DNA of 64,000 nt from Paralichthys olivaceus (GCF_024713975.1 NC_091111.1:19365001-19429000); one strand, 5' to 3'; positions 23,156 to 35,052 are shown, counted from the first letter of the stretch. The notes: generated from the sequence alone by a model not told the origin. A program made the numbers and translations.

Positions 23156-23676
23156 GAGATTCTGTGGTTAATTTCTCGCTTCTCACTCTGAACAGAAACA
23201 GCTGTGAGATCTAAGTAGATTCTGACCGTGGTCTCGTCTACACTGCTGCAGATATTTCACCGTCTATTTTTGAAAACAAATCTCCGTCCACACGACCTTC
23301 ATTTTACACAACAACAAACAAGCATGCCGGGCCAGCAGGTGGCGATACAGTCTACATCAACGACCCGTCAAACACCAGAGAAGAACGCTTTGCTCAAAGT
23401 GATATTATTGGAGGCAGACGTCTGTGAATGTTAACGTGGAGCAGTGATGTTGTTGTTTCTGCTCATGACACAAAGCGACAGTGGAGTAAACTGTGACATC
23501 ATCACTGTGACATCATCAATGTGACATGTACATGTTCACACAGATTCACAGGAACTGGAGTTTTTTGAAATCAACACTTGATTGTAAAAATCTTGGTTTA
23601 GTGACTCACAATGTTTGCGAGAGGAGGTCAAAGGTCACAGCCGACGAGCAAATGTAAAAAGTCAGCTCTGAACTGG

Positions 23677-23701
23677 ACACACACACACACACACACACAC
23701 A
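23677..23701. repeat. (AC)n microsatellite
   Basis: About 12 AC units. Confidence 0.9.
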
Positions 23702-23879
23702 TGCACGCAGAAACTTCACGAAAAATAAAATCTACTCACGATGAATCACTAAAAATGTGTGTGCATGTTGTTAAATTGTTTGTGTGTGTGTGTGTGTGTG
23801 TGAGCTGCTAGTTCCATTGATCAGACAGAGATAATCAGATTGATGGGTGTCTTGGCATCAATTCAGATCTAATAAACCA

Positions 23880-23922
23880 CAGACAGACAGACAGACAGAA
23901 TGACAGACAGACAGACAGACAG
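23880..23922. repeat. (ACAG)n tetranucleotide repeat
   Basis: About ten ACAG units, with one AATG interruption. Confidence 0.9.
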
Positions 23923-26370
23923 GTAGTTCAGCTGAGGTCTCTGTGCTTTGATGTTTTGATCAGAAACCATCTGATCTGAATTCAGTCTCTTTAACTGTTT
24001 TCACTCGAGGGTTTTCTGTCTCCATCTTTGGACACTGGCTCCAGTTTAGTGACTCTTCAGTGACGTTGGACAGAATCTGTACGAACTACAACATCACTCA
24101 TCTATGACACTTTTATGAGACCTAATTTAAGTCCCCTAGATTTATTTGGACCTGCACCAATTTGGACACGAGTCCCCTGAACATGCCCGACTCTTGTCAT
24201 CAAGATCCATGAATTATTTCTCGGAGAAACCAGTTAAAATGTTGAAAGAACTGTTGGAGAAAGTGAAATCTGAACGGGTTCTTCTGTGACTCATCCACAT
24301 CCTTGCACCGAGTTCCTCAAGTCTTTAAAGGGTTCATTTCCTCTTTCACACAGCTGGTGTCTGGCTGCAGAGACGAGGACGCTCTGTGTTGTTCTGCTGC
24401 TCCGCTCAGAGTTTTTCTTTCATTACTTTGCAGACGAGTTCGTCCACCGTAGGGAAACATAGTGAACGGCAGCGGAACGATTAGGGATCATTTGATCACA
24501 ACGCAGGACTCAACATTGAGAGAACTATGGAATATTATCAAAATGATCAATTCCAGATGCAAATGACAAAGTTTCTTATGTGTGAGTGTAAATACAGAAG
24601 CAGCTGCTTCAGGGAACGTTCCCCATGAGCTGATCTCTGTTTTCAAACTTTCTTTAACATTGTGACGTTTCCCAAAAAGTGAAGCATGTTTATGGAAATG
24701 ATGATGTAAATTTTGAAATGGGACTTTTAGAAACTAAGGAGACTTTTTGTCCGTAGTTGTTTTCTGTATCATCCACTTCCTCGAATCTATTTCTCCTGTG
24801 GAGGTTCACGACAATACTGAGCCGACGTCTACTTATACATTTCTTTACTTTAACTGAATATTTATCAAGTCAAGACATCGTCTACAGTCTGGAGGGATGG
24901 TTCCTCAGCGCTGCAGCCTCAGGCTTCATTTTCAGGGACATCCCCAAAATATTCTTCACAAGAAGAAAGACTTCAAGTCCAGAGGGTCGACACGCAAACG
25001 GTTTAAGTTTGATGTCGAAGACGTTCACGTACGAGGACAAACTTCTAACATCACATCTGGTTTGGAGCCAGAGTCAGTGTGTAACTTGCACAGAGTGGAT
25101 ACTGAACCTCTGGTGCACATGTATGTCTCAATTCATTTTTCCTGTCTAAAGAACAAATATTTGTATATTCATAGATTCTGGATTTAGTTAATTGAACTTT
25201 TCTTTTGGAAAACATCTGAAACACATTCCAAGGTGAATATTTGCATTTGTCTTAAAAATGCAAATATTCACCAAGATAAAAAAATTTCACTTTCACTATA
25301 GTTGTGTGAGAGAACAAGAGAAATAGAACGATAGAATATTTTCACCACGTCAACTCAGAGCACTTTAACATATATCATCATCATTGAACCTTTATGAATC
25401 TCACAGACACATTAGAGAACCATTAAAGTTTGGTTTTCATTCATCTTATAATTTAATTTCCTGATCATTCCATATTGTCTCTAATAGTTTCACTCCGATA
25501 GAAACACTGTTACTTCAGCGTCTCACACAAGCTGATTAACTTATGAATTTAACATAAGGGAATCATTACATTAATGTATTTTAATATAGAAGCTGCCTGA
25601 ACATCCCGGTGAACACGGAGGGGATACACTTAATAAAAAAGGTGCCATAAGGTCACTGCAGACACACTAATTAGCAGCACGGACACACTTCAGCTCACTG
25701 TGGAGGCATTAGAGCAATAATACAGGATCACTGACAGCCTGCAGGAATATTACATTTTATACTCACTGGTCCCATCACAACATATCACCGCCTATACATT
25801 CAGAGCAATACAGGTTCACATCCCCCTCAAGGAACAATATAGAAATATTACAGCAGCCACATGCCACAGTTCTAACATGATCTAAAGGTGCCATGAGGTC
25901 ACAACACACTCACTGCAGGGTTATTATGAGGAGGCTGTGACTATGAATATGACGAATACACAGAAACACAGCAAAGTAACACAAACACACAAATATTCAG
26001 AGAGCAGCAGCAGCATGACTGGCACACAACGGAGGGATGAGAGCGCGTGAAGACGCAGAGAGATCGTTACAGGAACATGATGGAAACAGAGTCCGAGAGA
26101 AACAACAGAGGCATGAATGACACACACCGGAGGAGCAGAAGAGGAGCAGAGGAGGAACAGAAGAGGAGAACATGACGGAGGAGAACATGACGGAGGAGAA
26201 CACAGTGCGCGTGAGAGAGGCGCAGAGAGCGCGTGAGGCGCGTCACTATAATAATGTGAGAATAAAGAGAGAGAAACATACTGGGAATGGCGAAGATGGA
26301 GACTCCTCTACCTCCGTCTCTTCCTCCTCCTCTCCTCTTCCTCTCTGGATGGAAAGTCTGCAGCCGCCTT

Positions 26371-26373
<3 letters not shown>

Positions 26374-26406
<33 letters not shown>

Positions 26407-26413
26407 CTCTCTC
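26374..26413. repeat. (CT)n microsatellite
   Basis: About 19 CT units with one CG break. Confidence 0.9.
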
Positions 26414-26637
26414 CCAGTCTCCGTCAAGGTCTCTCTACCCTCTCCCTCTCTCTCTCTTTTTTGTCGCCGTGATATGTGGCCATGCCTTCAGTGGTGGAGA
26501 GAGAGATGGAGGAGGAGGAGGAGGGGGCCCAGACAGACGGGATGGAGGGAGGGAGCGAGGATGATGATGGTGATGATGATGAAGGTGGTGGAGGGAGAAT
26601 CAGACACTGCAGCAGTAGAAGAAGAAGACGGGTTTAC

Positions 26638-26674
26638 CTCTCTCTCTCCCTCTCTCTCTCCCTCTCTCTCTCCC

Positions 26675-26705
<31 letters not shown>

Positions 26706-26706
26706 T
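26638..26706. repeat. (TCTCTCTCTCCC)n repeat
   Basis: Four to five 12-bp units, passing into pure CT. Confidence 0.9.
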
Positions 26707-26848
26707 TCCTGTCCCCTCTTCATACTCCTCTTTTCCTTTATTCACCGGGAGCGCGCACGCAAACCCGGTGATGCGCACAGACCGATGGAGAGGCGGCGGG
26801 GGCGCGCACATGCAGGCTCCAAGAGTGGCAATGCATTCCAAGCGTGTA

Positions 26849-26895
26849 GTGTGTGTGTGTGTGTTTGTGTGTTTGTGTGTTTGTGTGTGTGTGTG
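26849..26895. repeat. (GT)n with TTTGTGTG units
   Basis: GT run interrupted three times by TTT. Confidence 0.9.
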
Positions 26896-26935
26896 AGCCC
26901 TGCAGTCAGTCCCTGGGTGTTGTTTTGATTTTCCA

Positions 26936-26991
<56 letters not shown>
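26936..26991. repeat. (CA)n microsatellite
   Basis: About 28 uninterrupted CA units. Confidence 0.95.
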
Positions 26992-26997
<6 letters not shown>

Positions 26998-27639
26998 TCT
27001 CTATAGGCGTTGACATGATTCAGTGTGTAATTTCCTTTGTTCACATTTGTGTGAGTTTGACTCGACACGTTAACTTCATGATTAGTTGCATCTTTTTAGT
27101 GTTGAATCATTTTCTGATGCTTCATTAGTGATGAGTCAGTAATTGGAATAATATCACGGTTGCCAGTTTGAGAAAAACGCCTCCGGCTGGTGTTTATCCT
27201 CCACCTGCACGACCTTCGTTTTGTCATCTTAGCTCCTCAACAGCAGGATTTAATGAACTGAACCTGGAGCTTCAACCTGACTCTTTAAGGAAGTTGAGGG
27301 ACGAGGTTGGATGATTCACTGCACGTCACAAACTGGGAACGTCACTGAAAGGGCAACAGCACAGTGTCCAGAGTGAACTCTTCATTGTAAGAAGGTCCTT
27401 GTCAACGGAGCTAAAGAAGTGAACTGTTTGTTAAGCTTGCAAGGACCCATCTGCCCCCCCGAACAAAAACAAGGAACTTGATTGACACCCCTTCTTCTCA
27501 ACATGTAGGTCTATAACTTTCCTCCAAACCCGTCAGACGATAGTTAAAGTAAAACAGAGTCTGGGACAAGTCCTTCAATAAGACTAAGACCCAACAGGTC
27601 ACTCTCTAGGTCAGTGGATTACTGTCTGATGAGGACAAT

Positions 27640-28010
27640 GGTTAAACGACTGCCCAACTAAATGGCCGAGCAAGAAGGTCATTGGTCGGGGAGGTGACCA
27701 GGTGACCATCTATGCCAAACCAAAGGGAGACAGGTATGCTTGACAAAAGAGGTTTTAATTTCCAAGAATTAATCCTGCATGTCAGGAAAAAGACCAAGTC
27801 ACAAATGAAACCTTTTGGGAAATACCTTTGGAGCCGTGAGGCCAAACTAAGTAAGAGGGTCGTGGGTCAGGGAGGTGAGCAGGTCCTGAGAATCTGGTGG
27901 AAGGACGACCATCTCAACAGCCTCAGTCGATCAGTCTTTTTGGTGGATTGGTTACAGAGAACACTTTGAGTCAATATGACCAACCTGTTTGGAGATTGTC
28001 AAACAGCAGT
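27640..28010 (+). mobile_element. degraded Tc1/mariner-like DNA transposon remnant (tentative)
   Basis: Phrases resembling the 5' part of fish Tc1-like transposase genes appear: GGTC.TTGGTCGGGGAGGTGACC near 27678, a second similar copy near 27858, then GAAGGACGACCATCTC and ATCAG.C.TT.TGGT.GA.TGG. The phrase that encodes LVREVT in Tc1 copies is recognisable, but frames are broken and no catalytic DDE region or inverted repeats were seen. It might be two overlapping old copies. Confidence 0.35.
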
Positions 28011-28369
28011 GACGGACTCTGAAGCTCTACATCTGTAGAACACCTGCTCATCAACTGGCTCATACTGGTGGAGTTTCTGACGCCACAATGACCTGAAGCA
28101 GCGTCCAGGACGAAGCTAGAGTGTCTTCAGGACGAGTCTCTGAGAATAAAGTGATGAAGTCCAGGCCTGTAAAGCTTGTTGACATTTGTCAAAGAAGCTG
28201 AATGAAGAGTCTGATAACATTTGAAAAAGAGCGACTTCAGTTTTTGAATTTAATTAATTTGCAAAAAATACTAAAAGCATCTTTTATTTTGTCATCCAGT
28301 GAAGTTTCCTGTGCAAAGTTTCATCCATTCAAAATTAAATTTTAAGAAAAAGAAAAGTTTTTTTTTTTT

Positions 28370-28690
28370 ACTTCCTACCCGTGAACTTTCGCACTGTTTT
28401 TCAATTTTTCTTTCTTTTCATTTAGTTTCTCCGACCATCCTTTCTCTCTCCCTCTCATCCCTTCTCTTCTTTCCTTCCATCCTAATTTCCTTTCCTTCTT
28501 CCTTTCATTCCCTCATCGTTCTTTGCGATCCTCTGCCCGTCAATTTTCCACTCATCTTTCGCTCTTCTTCCTTTTCATTCTAATCAATCCCTCTCATTCA
28601 CCTCTCTATTTTCACTCAGTCATCTCTCCATTTCTCTCCTCTTCCACCTCTGTCCGTCTCCTCGTCCTCGCTCCGTCTCGCTGCTTTGAC
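28370..28690. repeat. polypyrimidine-rich tract
   Basis: About 300 bp of the plus strand is dominated by C and T (TTTCTCTCTCCCTCTC and similar). The open frames here come only from the base composition. Confidence 0.7.
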
Positions 28691-28826
28691 AGCAGACAGG
28701 AGTGATGTGAGGACACAGAGACAGAGAGAGAATGGTGGAGCGAGCCTGGTTTGAACAGGCTGACCTAGTTAGACTCTCCCTTTAATAAAATATTGAGACT
28801 GAGAAAAGAAACATGCAGGTCTCTCT

Positions 28827-28828
<2 letters not shown>

Positions 28829-28859
<31 letters not shown>
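28829..28859. repeat. (AT)n microsatellite
   Basis: About 15 AT units. Confidence 0.9.
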
Positions 28860-28860
<1 letters not shown>

Positions 28861-29035
28861 TTATACATATAATATGTGAGTATATGTATATACATTTGCA
28901 TGCACACAAACATAAAGCTATTTATTTTGTTAATTTCAATTTATTAAGTTATTTAACCTGCCTGTTGTGGCAAAAGTGAAATACCTGATTATTATGTAAA
29001 ATAATGAATCACAAAGTTATATACAGACACACAAA

Positions 29036-29038
<3 letters not shown>

Positions 29039-29066
<28 letters not shown>
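29039..29066. repeat. (GT)n microsatellite
   Basis: About 14 GT units. Confidence 0.9.
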
Positions 29067-29069
29067 CAT

Positions 29070-30340
29070 TCATGTGCACATACATACCATGTGTGTTTCT
29101 TCTGGGTTGTCAGCCTCAGTTCTTTGTGTCATTGATTCCACATCCTGTCTTTCCTCTGAGTTTCTGCTCCGTGTTGACTTGACTCCATCACATCATCGCT
29201 GCTGATTCGTCAGCTGCACCGTTTCACCGCCGGTCTCCTGCTCGACCACATCCCAGAGGTTTCCTGTGGGATTCAGACCCGGTGACGGTGGAGGTCACTG
29301 GAGTTCAACTCATTTCTCATGCTCATGAAACCAGGTGGATACGACTGTGACATGAAACGTTCTCATTCTGGAAGCCGCCACTAGAAGATGATAAAATGTG
29401 GCCATAAAAAGATGCAGCTGGTCAATGCCACCAGTGTGGTTAAAAACTGTGAGGTCAACGTGATCTGATTACAAATCAAAACAAAGGAACCAGACGTTCC
29501 ATCTGATCCCAAAGAGATTTTCATCGTTCAACATAAACTGAGGTTGTTCATGGATCTTTTTTTCTTGGTTTTAAGACTCACATGGAGCAAAACAGTTGTA
29601 TTTTACATTGTTCTCACATCAACGGCACACAGAGAGAAACACCACACATGTATTGACAGCAGGATGACGGATTACTGAGTTTGTGAGCATGTTATAAACT
29701 TGAAGACACACTGCCAGAGGAGGGGAGATGGAGACATGGTCAGGGACACTTATTTCATATCCCCCCTGCCCCCCCCAGTCTGTAGCAGCCGATGAAAACA
29801 ACAGAAGGTACGTGAAGACAAATTCAATAAAATGCTGTGTCACTATGTCTCGTCTCGCCCCCACTTAGGATCATATTCGCATAAAAGCATTTCATGGAAA
29901 CATTCTCTGATTGGTATTTTATAGTCCCATCTTTTGTGTTAAACTAGCGGGAGGTGACCTTGTCTTCCTCTTCAGGGCGGCCCTCACCGTTCGGCTGTAG
30001 TGCAGGATTTTTTTTACACGATCAGACTCCGACAATAACGGCAGATATGATATTTACTGTGATAGATTATAAGTTTCAAGCTTCTGCAGGAGGGTTTTGT
30101 CTGAAAACATTCGCACACACACACAAACACACACACTGCTCCATCATCCTCACGCTGATCTAAGCTGGTTAATCAGATTTCCTTCATTCCTACCTGTTTG
30201 GATCTGAACCAACAGATACATGCTGTCGACTTCTCTGGATGAATTCAGAGACACACTCCCTCTCCCCTCGCTCTATAGGTCTGCAGTGTGTAGGTGTGCA
30301 GCAGTGTGTAATAGGTTTTTCAGTGCAGCTCTGCAGCCTG
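29070..30340. other. intergenic; nothing recognised
   Basis: No gene, element or long repeat was recognised. A short CA/CAAA run lies at about 30113-30136. Confidence 0.5.
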
Positions 30341-30394
30341 AAGCCTCCACTGGGCTCAGTGGGAGAAAGTCAATTACAGCAGGGCTGAGCCTGG

Positions 30395-30550
30395 CCTGCG
30401 GGGGGGCGTATGGGTGGGAGATAAGAACGTAAAGATGGCTGCCGCCGAGCGCTCCCCCGACTGCATGCACAGGCCGCGAGCGCTGCACTTTGCCCTCGTG
30501 CATCTTCCAGACGCAGAGCCGGCGAGCTGCAGCAGAGCAAAACTCAGACT
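30395..30550. promoter_or_regulatory. GC/CpG-rich patch with YY1-type motif, possible promoter
   Basis: This block is clearly richer in CpG than its neighbours (GCCGCCGAGCGCTCCCCCGAC, GGCCGCGAGCGCTGCAC). It includes AAGATGGCTGCCGCC at 30431, which matches the YY1 motif AAGATGGC often found just downstream of vertebrate start sites. No coding exon follows on either strand, so it might drive a non-coding RNA or be an alternative start of myt1l. Confidence 0.3.
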
Positions 30551-31016
30551 GAGACTGAAACACAAAAGAGCAGATGTGGTGACGGTTAATCTTTGATACC
30601 ATCGGCTTTAATACGCAAGTTTGTCATCGATTACTTTTATGGATTCAAAGGTTGGATCCATAATATTAGAACATGTAAATCTGCAGTTTGCTCACAGAGT
30701 CTAAGGGTGATTCATACATTCCACATTAAATTGTACTTGTACAAGTATTACAACTACTTAGATATGAAAAGTAAACATGCAAAGTGGCCCCTTCTAAATT
30801 GTTAACTTATCTAGCCCCAGAAGTTCCACAAGTTGATTCCTTTTGTTTAGTTTTATTGTTTTGTTCCATGACAACATTAAAACTTTATCATTTTAATTAG
30901 TGAACAATGGCACAAGTGAATACAGAAGCAAACAGGAAATATCAGTGAACCCAACTACAGCAACACATGTTGGAGGTACAGTGAACTTCAATTAAGGGTG
31001 ATGGAAGCTTATAGGT

Positions 31017-31459
31017 GCAGGTAGAGGTACAAGAACTTGTACAGGTGGAGGTATAGTTGGATGTAAAGGTTGAGGTAGAGGTACAGGTGGAGGTACAGTT
31101 TGATGTAAAGTTGGAGGTAGAGGTACAGGTGGAGGTACAGTTTGATGTAAAGTTGGAGGTAGAGGTACAGGTGGAGGTACAGTTTGATGTAAAGTTGGAG
31201 GTAGAGGTACAGGTGGAGGTGGAGATGCAGGTAAAGATAGAGATAGGGTTGGAGGTAGAGGTACAGGTGGAGGTGGAGATGAAGGTAAAGACAGAGATAG
31301 GGTTGGAGGTAGAGGTACAGGTGGAGGTGGAGATGAAGGTAAAGACAGAGGTAGGGTTGGAGGTAGAGGTACAGGTGGAGGTGGAGATGAAGGTAAAGAC
31401 AGAGGTAGGGTTGGAGGTAGAGGTACAGGTGGAGGTGGAGATGCAGGTACAGGTGTAAC
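31017..31459. repeat. hexamer-based minisatellite (GGTRNA)n with 42- and 54-bp units
   Basis: The tract is built from hexamers such as GGTAGA, GGTACA, GGTGGA and GTTGGA. They are organised first into about three 42-bp units (ending GTTTGATGTAAAGTTGGA) and then about four 54-bp units (with GATGAAGGTAAAGACAGA). Because every unit is a multiple of three, one plus-strand frame stays open for 133 codons, giving a Val-Glu-Val-Gln polymer. I regard that frame as fortuitous. Confidence 0.9.
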
Positions 31460-32284
31460 TGAGCAGTTTAGTGCAAAAAGCGAAATTTTACAAAAGTTTT
31501 TTTTTTCTGCAAAATAATTCAGACATTTTTGTTTGAAAAAGAAAAAGAATGTTCTTGAAGTTTTTTTATTTATTGTTTATCTGTTTTTGGTTTCTACCAA
31601 GTTTGACTGTTCAGCTGTAGAATGTTAAACCAGCTGCTCTGTGTCTGCTGCTGCTGCAGGTAGAGTTCAGTTGTTTCTGTGAAAGCAGCTGCTACTGTAA
31701 TATGGCGACAGTGAAGTTGTGGATCAGACAGTGAAACAATGAGCTGAAACTCAATACTCCGCAGATTCAGCTGATAATTTGTTGTTCCTCGTCCTTCCAC
31801 ATTGTCGTCACGTTGTCATTTATCCACATATTGATCATGGTGGTTTTACGGTGAGGACATTTGTCTGGTTCTCACTTGTTCTCAGGGTTGGTAAAGTAGA
31901 ATGTTGAGCTTCGGGGTTCGAGAGTGAAGTCAGCCGACGTCACGCACAAATGTTTTATGTGTTCCTGAAAGCCTAAAGCTCCTCTGCTCAGGATTATAAA
32001 TCCTGCGTTTCAAACACAGGGAGAGAGACCGAGTGTCAGACTGACGCTCTGTCTCTCTGCAGAAGCTAATAAGTTTTCCTCCTGCAGTGAGCTGATTACA
32101 GCATCATACCTCATATACCTCCATTCACCTCCCAATACACCAATATACACCCCCAACACACTGCACCTCCATAGCCAAATATACCGACCATATAGTGCTG
32201 CTCTTATTACCAGATGATTCATCTCACTGGGATTATTACTGCAGTTTAAGTGTCCATGAAACTGCACCTGTGTGTTTCCCACCT

Positions 32285-32480
32285 CCCACCGCACTTGGGC
32301 GGTCTGCTCCTGTTCGCCAGACCTGGGCCACAAGTAAGCCACAGCAACGCCGCACGCCAAGCGAAGGTGGCCTGAATTTAGTTTGTAAATTTGTTTTCAA
32401 CTGGGGCCATACATTTATGATCTGGGCCACATTCAGATCACAGCGTCCTGAGAGCAGCATATATTTGCTAAGAAAGGCCC
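32285..32480. repeat. degenerate GGGCCA-type interspersed repeat
   Basis: Phrases CCTGGGCCACAAGTAAGCCACA, TTTAGTTTGTAAATT, CTGGGGCCATACATTTATGATC and TGGGCCACATT follow one another. They recall a common fish repeat rich in GGGCCA words. Boundaries and family are uncertain. Confidence 0.35.
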
Positions 32481-32539
32481 ATGCTAACAGCTAGCCCGAG
32501 CCCAGCGGGGGAGGTTTCAAAGATAAAAGAATGACATCT

Positions 32540-32755
32540 TTTCTTATTCGCTCCTCGTTTCTCTTCCACTTTTTACATTTTCCCTCAAGTTTATACATCA
32601 TCCCATTCTTCATCCTTTTCTCCACTTCTTCCCTCTCCTCTCTTGTCACCTTCTCATCTTTCCACCTCTCCTCTCAACGTTTTTCCTCCCCTCCTTTCTT
32701 TCTTGTTTCCTCCTCTCATCTCCTCCGGTCTTTTCCTTGTCTCCTCCTTTTACTC
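32540..32755. repeat. polypyrimidine-rich tract
   Basis: About 210 bp of C/T-dominated plus strand lies just before the (CA)n tract at 32840. Composition is like that of 28370-28690 and 37010-37265. Confidence 0.7.
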
Positions 32756-32838
32756 CTGACAGAAAGTTTCTCTGCATTGGCGCCTCAGGCTACAGATCTC
32801 CTCCCGACATCTCCTCAAAGAACTTACCACCTCCTGTA

Positions 32839-32839
<1 letters not shown>

Positions 32840-32913
<74 letters not shown>
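32840..32913. repeat. (CA)n microsatellite
   Basis: About 37 uninterrupted CA units. Confidence 0.97.
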
Positions 32914-32915
<2 letters not shown>

Positions 32916-33000
32916 TTCCCGAACATCGGACGTATACATCCCATTGCAACATGACAGGCCTCAATAACATTAGATAAGTAAATTCAAATATGGATCCGAG

Positions 33001-33020
33001 TGTGTGTGTGTGTGTGTGTG
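33001..33020. repeat. (TG)n microsatellite
   Basis: About ten TG units. Confidence 0.85.
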
Positions 33021-33828
33021 AATTATTTATCTCCCCTTGAAATGCAAACGACAGCCGAGGCGAGGGAGTCTATGTAGGTCACTTCCTATCTTGCACGGCC
33101 GTGGCGTTGGAGGAAGAAGACAGACGCACTCAATCACCACCGACAGGAAGAGGAGGTAACGATGAAGATGAACTCCTCTTCTTCACTGGTTTACTTTTTA
33201 ATTTTCATTGTGTTCATAAAGTCAATAACTTTTGTTGCTTGTGCAACAAAAAAAAAGTGTTTTCAAATAAACCAAATAAAATACTTTCTAATTTAAAAGT
33301 GAAGAGTTACACCTGGTGGCAGGTTCAAGTGCTAACGATGAACCGTGACCTCCATCTGGGCCACACCCACACTGAACACAAGTTTTTATTACTAATCACT
33401 GTTGCTACGGTTACGCCTGGCTTCCACACTACTAGTTTTCCAGACCCCCAAATTATTCTGTTTTTAAATGATGCCACAGAAACCAACCCCAGCTTTCTGA
33501 TTGGGTGTTATCAGTCACAACTCACTTCCTGTCAGTAACAGTTCCACCTCCTCGTGGCTCCAAGAAAATAAATCACTGAAACTAAACGCTGAGTCAGCAA
33601 TCGAAAATATACAGTTATAATAGAAAAATAAAACCAAGACTGAAGTTCAAACCTCAGTTTGAGTTTTCATCTCTGTAGTGGATGGTGAGGGGTGGGGGGT
33701 GGGGGGGGGTCTGTTGTCTCCGTGGAAACAGGCAGCCATTTTGGATTCTCACAGGGAAGCTGATGGCGTAAATGCGGCACCCATCAATCAAGCTGTGGTT
33801 CCCTGTGGGGACGGGACATCTGATCTGA

Positions 33829-33829
<1 letters not shown>

Positions 33830-33899
<70 letters not shown>
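33830..33899. repeat. (AC)n microsatellite
   Basis: About 35 uninterrupted AC units. Confidence 0.97.
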
Positions 33900-33901
<2 letters not shown>

Positions 33902-34642
33902 CAGTAGATACTACGAGAGTGATAGTGTCAACATGTACGAGGTATTGATCCATCAACTGTAATTAGATTGTGTGGTTTCTAATAAAATCTTTGAAAATAC
34001 AACATATATATATAAATATATTGTCATATCCATCACGTGTTAGACCAAGAATCTGGTGAAGACCAAAACTACAGCTAAAAGAAGAGTCAATGCTGGAATT
34101 AGATTCCTCAGGGAGAAGACTGATGGGACAGTATTGTTGCTCTGGATGTGTCGGATGTATGAGTAGGAAAGTATTTGCTGTGTGTTGGAGCACAAATCCA
34201 CTCATGCAGCTTCATCACCTCAACAACCACTGAACGAAGACATTAAATGAGCTGTGATTGTTGGCGAGCCTTAAATAAAACCTTAAATATAATGATTAGA
34301 CCCCATCCCCCGATCTTTCCTCTGACGCCACTTGTGACTACAGTCAAATGTAAGCGTGTGATCTATTAGAGAATGACCCCGTGACCTTTCCTCTGCGGCC
34401 CCTCTCAGGACAGGACCACCCTCACACGTTCAGTTTCTAAGAATAGCTACCTGTCAGTCTATCTACGGTCCTGTGTGTCTTGGGAGCGCGGATCGTCTCG
34501 GAGGGGTTTTGGCTTTGAAAAGATTTTTTGGGGCTGATTTTTGCATAAAGAATGAGAAGAAGATTTGGAGCTGAATTAAGAAACATTAAGCCGGAGAGAG
34601 CAGCTGAGTCTGCAGGAGGCTGATTAACATTTAATACAACTG

Positions 34643-34685
34643 AGAGACGGAGACAGACGGAGACAGACGGAGACAGACAGACAGA
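34643..34685. repeat. (GACGGAGACA) / (ACAG) tandem repeat
   Basis: Three GACGGAGACA units followed by ACAG units. Confidence 0.9.
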
Positions 34686-34832
34686 CCATGTTACTGAAGG
34701 AACACTCGTACGAGTTTTCCTTCTTCTTCACCGTTACTGAACAAATGAATGGATTAATTATTAAATGTTAATGATTCATTTTCAGTTTTTAACATAGACT
34801 TTTAATTAAAATGTTCGAGACTCCAGGTTCAG

Positions 34833-34944
34833 AAAGTGAAGCCAGTGCTTACGTGTCCAAAACCTGTGTTCTCTCTCTGACCAGCAGGGGGCGACTCCAC
34901 TGGTAGTTTCTATAGAATTCAATAGAAAATGTCTCCACTTCTCA
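34833..34944 (+). repeat. dispersed repeat, copy B (contains CTCF-type motif)
   Basis: This copy has the same order as copy A at 19029: AAAGTGAAGCCA, AAAACCTGTG, CTCTCTCTGACCAGCAGGGG, CCACTGGTAGTTT, TCTCCACTTCTCA. The CTCF-like core is at 34881-34894 and points the same way as in copy A. Confidence 0.65.
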
Positions 34945-34997
34945 ATAAACATTGTCCTCAGGAGTTTATGTCTCAGTCTCTAGTGTCAAGTCGTCTT

Positions 34998-34999
<2 letters not shown>

Positions 35000-35045
<46 letters not shown>
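35000..35045. repeat. (AT)n microsatellite
   Basis: About 23 AT units. Confidence 0.95.

Positions 35046-35049
<4 letters not shown>

Positions 35050-35052
<3 letters not shown>

Larger units (their letters stand above)
16483..26000. other. intergenic, repeat-rich; no gene recognised
   Basis: No coding exon with recognisable homology was seen on either strand. The sequence holds many microsatellites, one copy of a dispersed repeat carrying a CTCF-type motif (19029-19122), and a GTACTGTGGA tandem repeat (22263-22330). The stretch around 17470-17700 and another around 22680-22760 are moderately GC-rich, but no open frame there resembles a known protein. Upstream 5'UTR exons of myt1l could lie here unseen. 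Confidence 0.6.
26000..26850. promoter_or_regulatory. CpG-richer patch, possible promoter region
   Basis: Clusters of CG occur at about 26040-26250 (GAGCGCGTGAAGACG, GAGGCGCAGAGAGCGCGTGAGGCGCGTC) and at about 26740-26815 (GAGCGCGCACGC, GGCGGCGGGGGCGCGCACA). They stand out from the AT-rich, CpG-poor surroundings. Simple CT repeats at 26374-26413 and 26638-26706 lie between them. The patch could be a distal myt1l promoter (minus strand) or belong to an unannotated non-coding RNA. No TATA box or splice structure decides this. Confidence 0.3.

Noticed and set aside
31057..31458. Val-Glu-Val-Gln repeat protein
   Set aside because: Explained by a minisatellite with unit lengths divisible by three; kept only as an observation.
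19794..33962. Many Cys-Val or His-Thr repeat ORFs
   Set aside because: Translations of (CA)n/(TG)n microsatellites.
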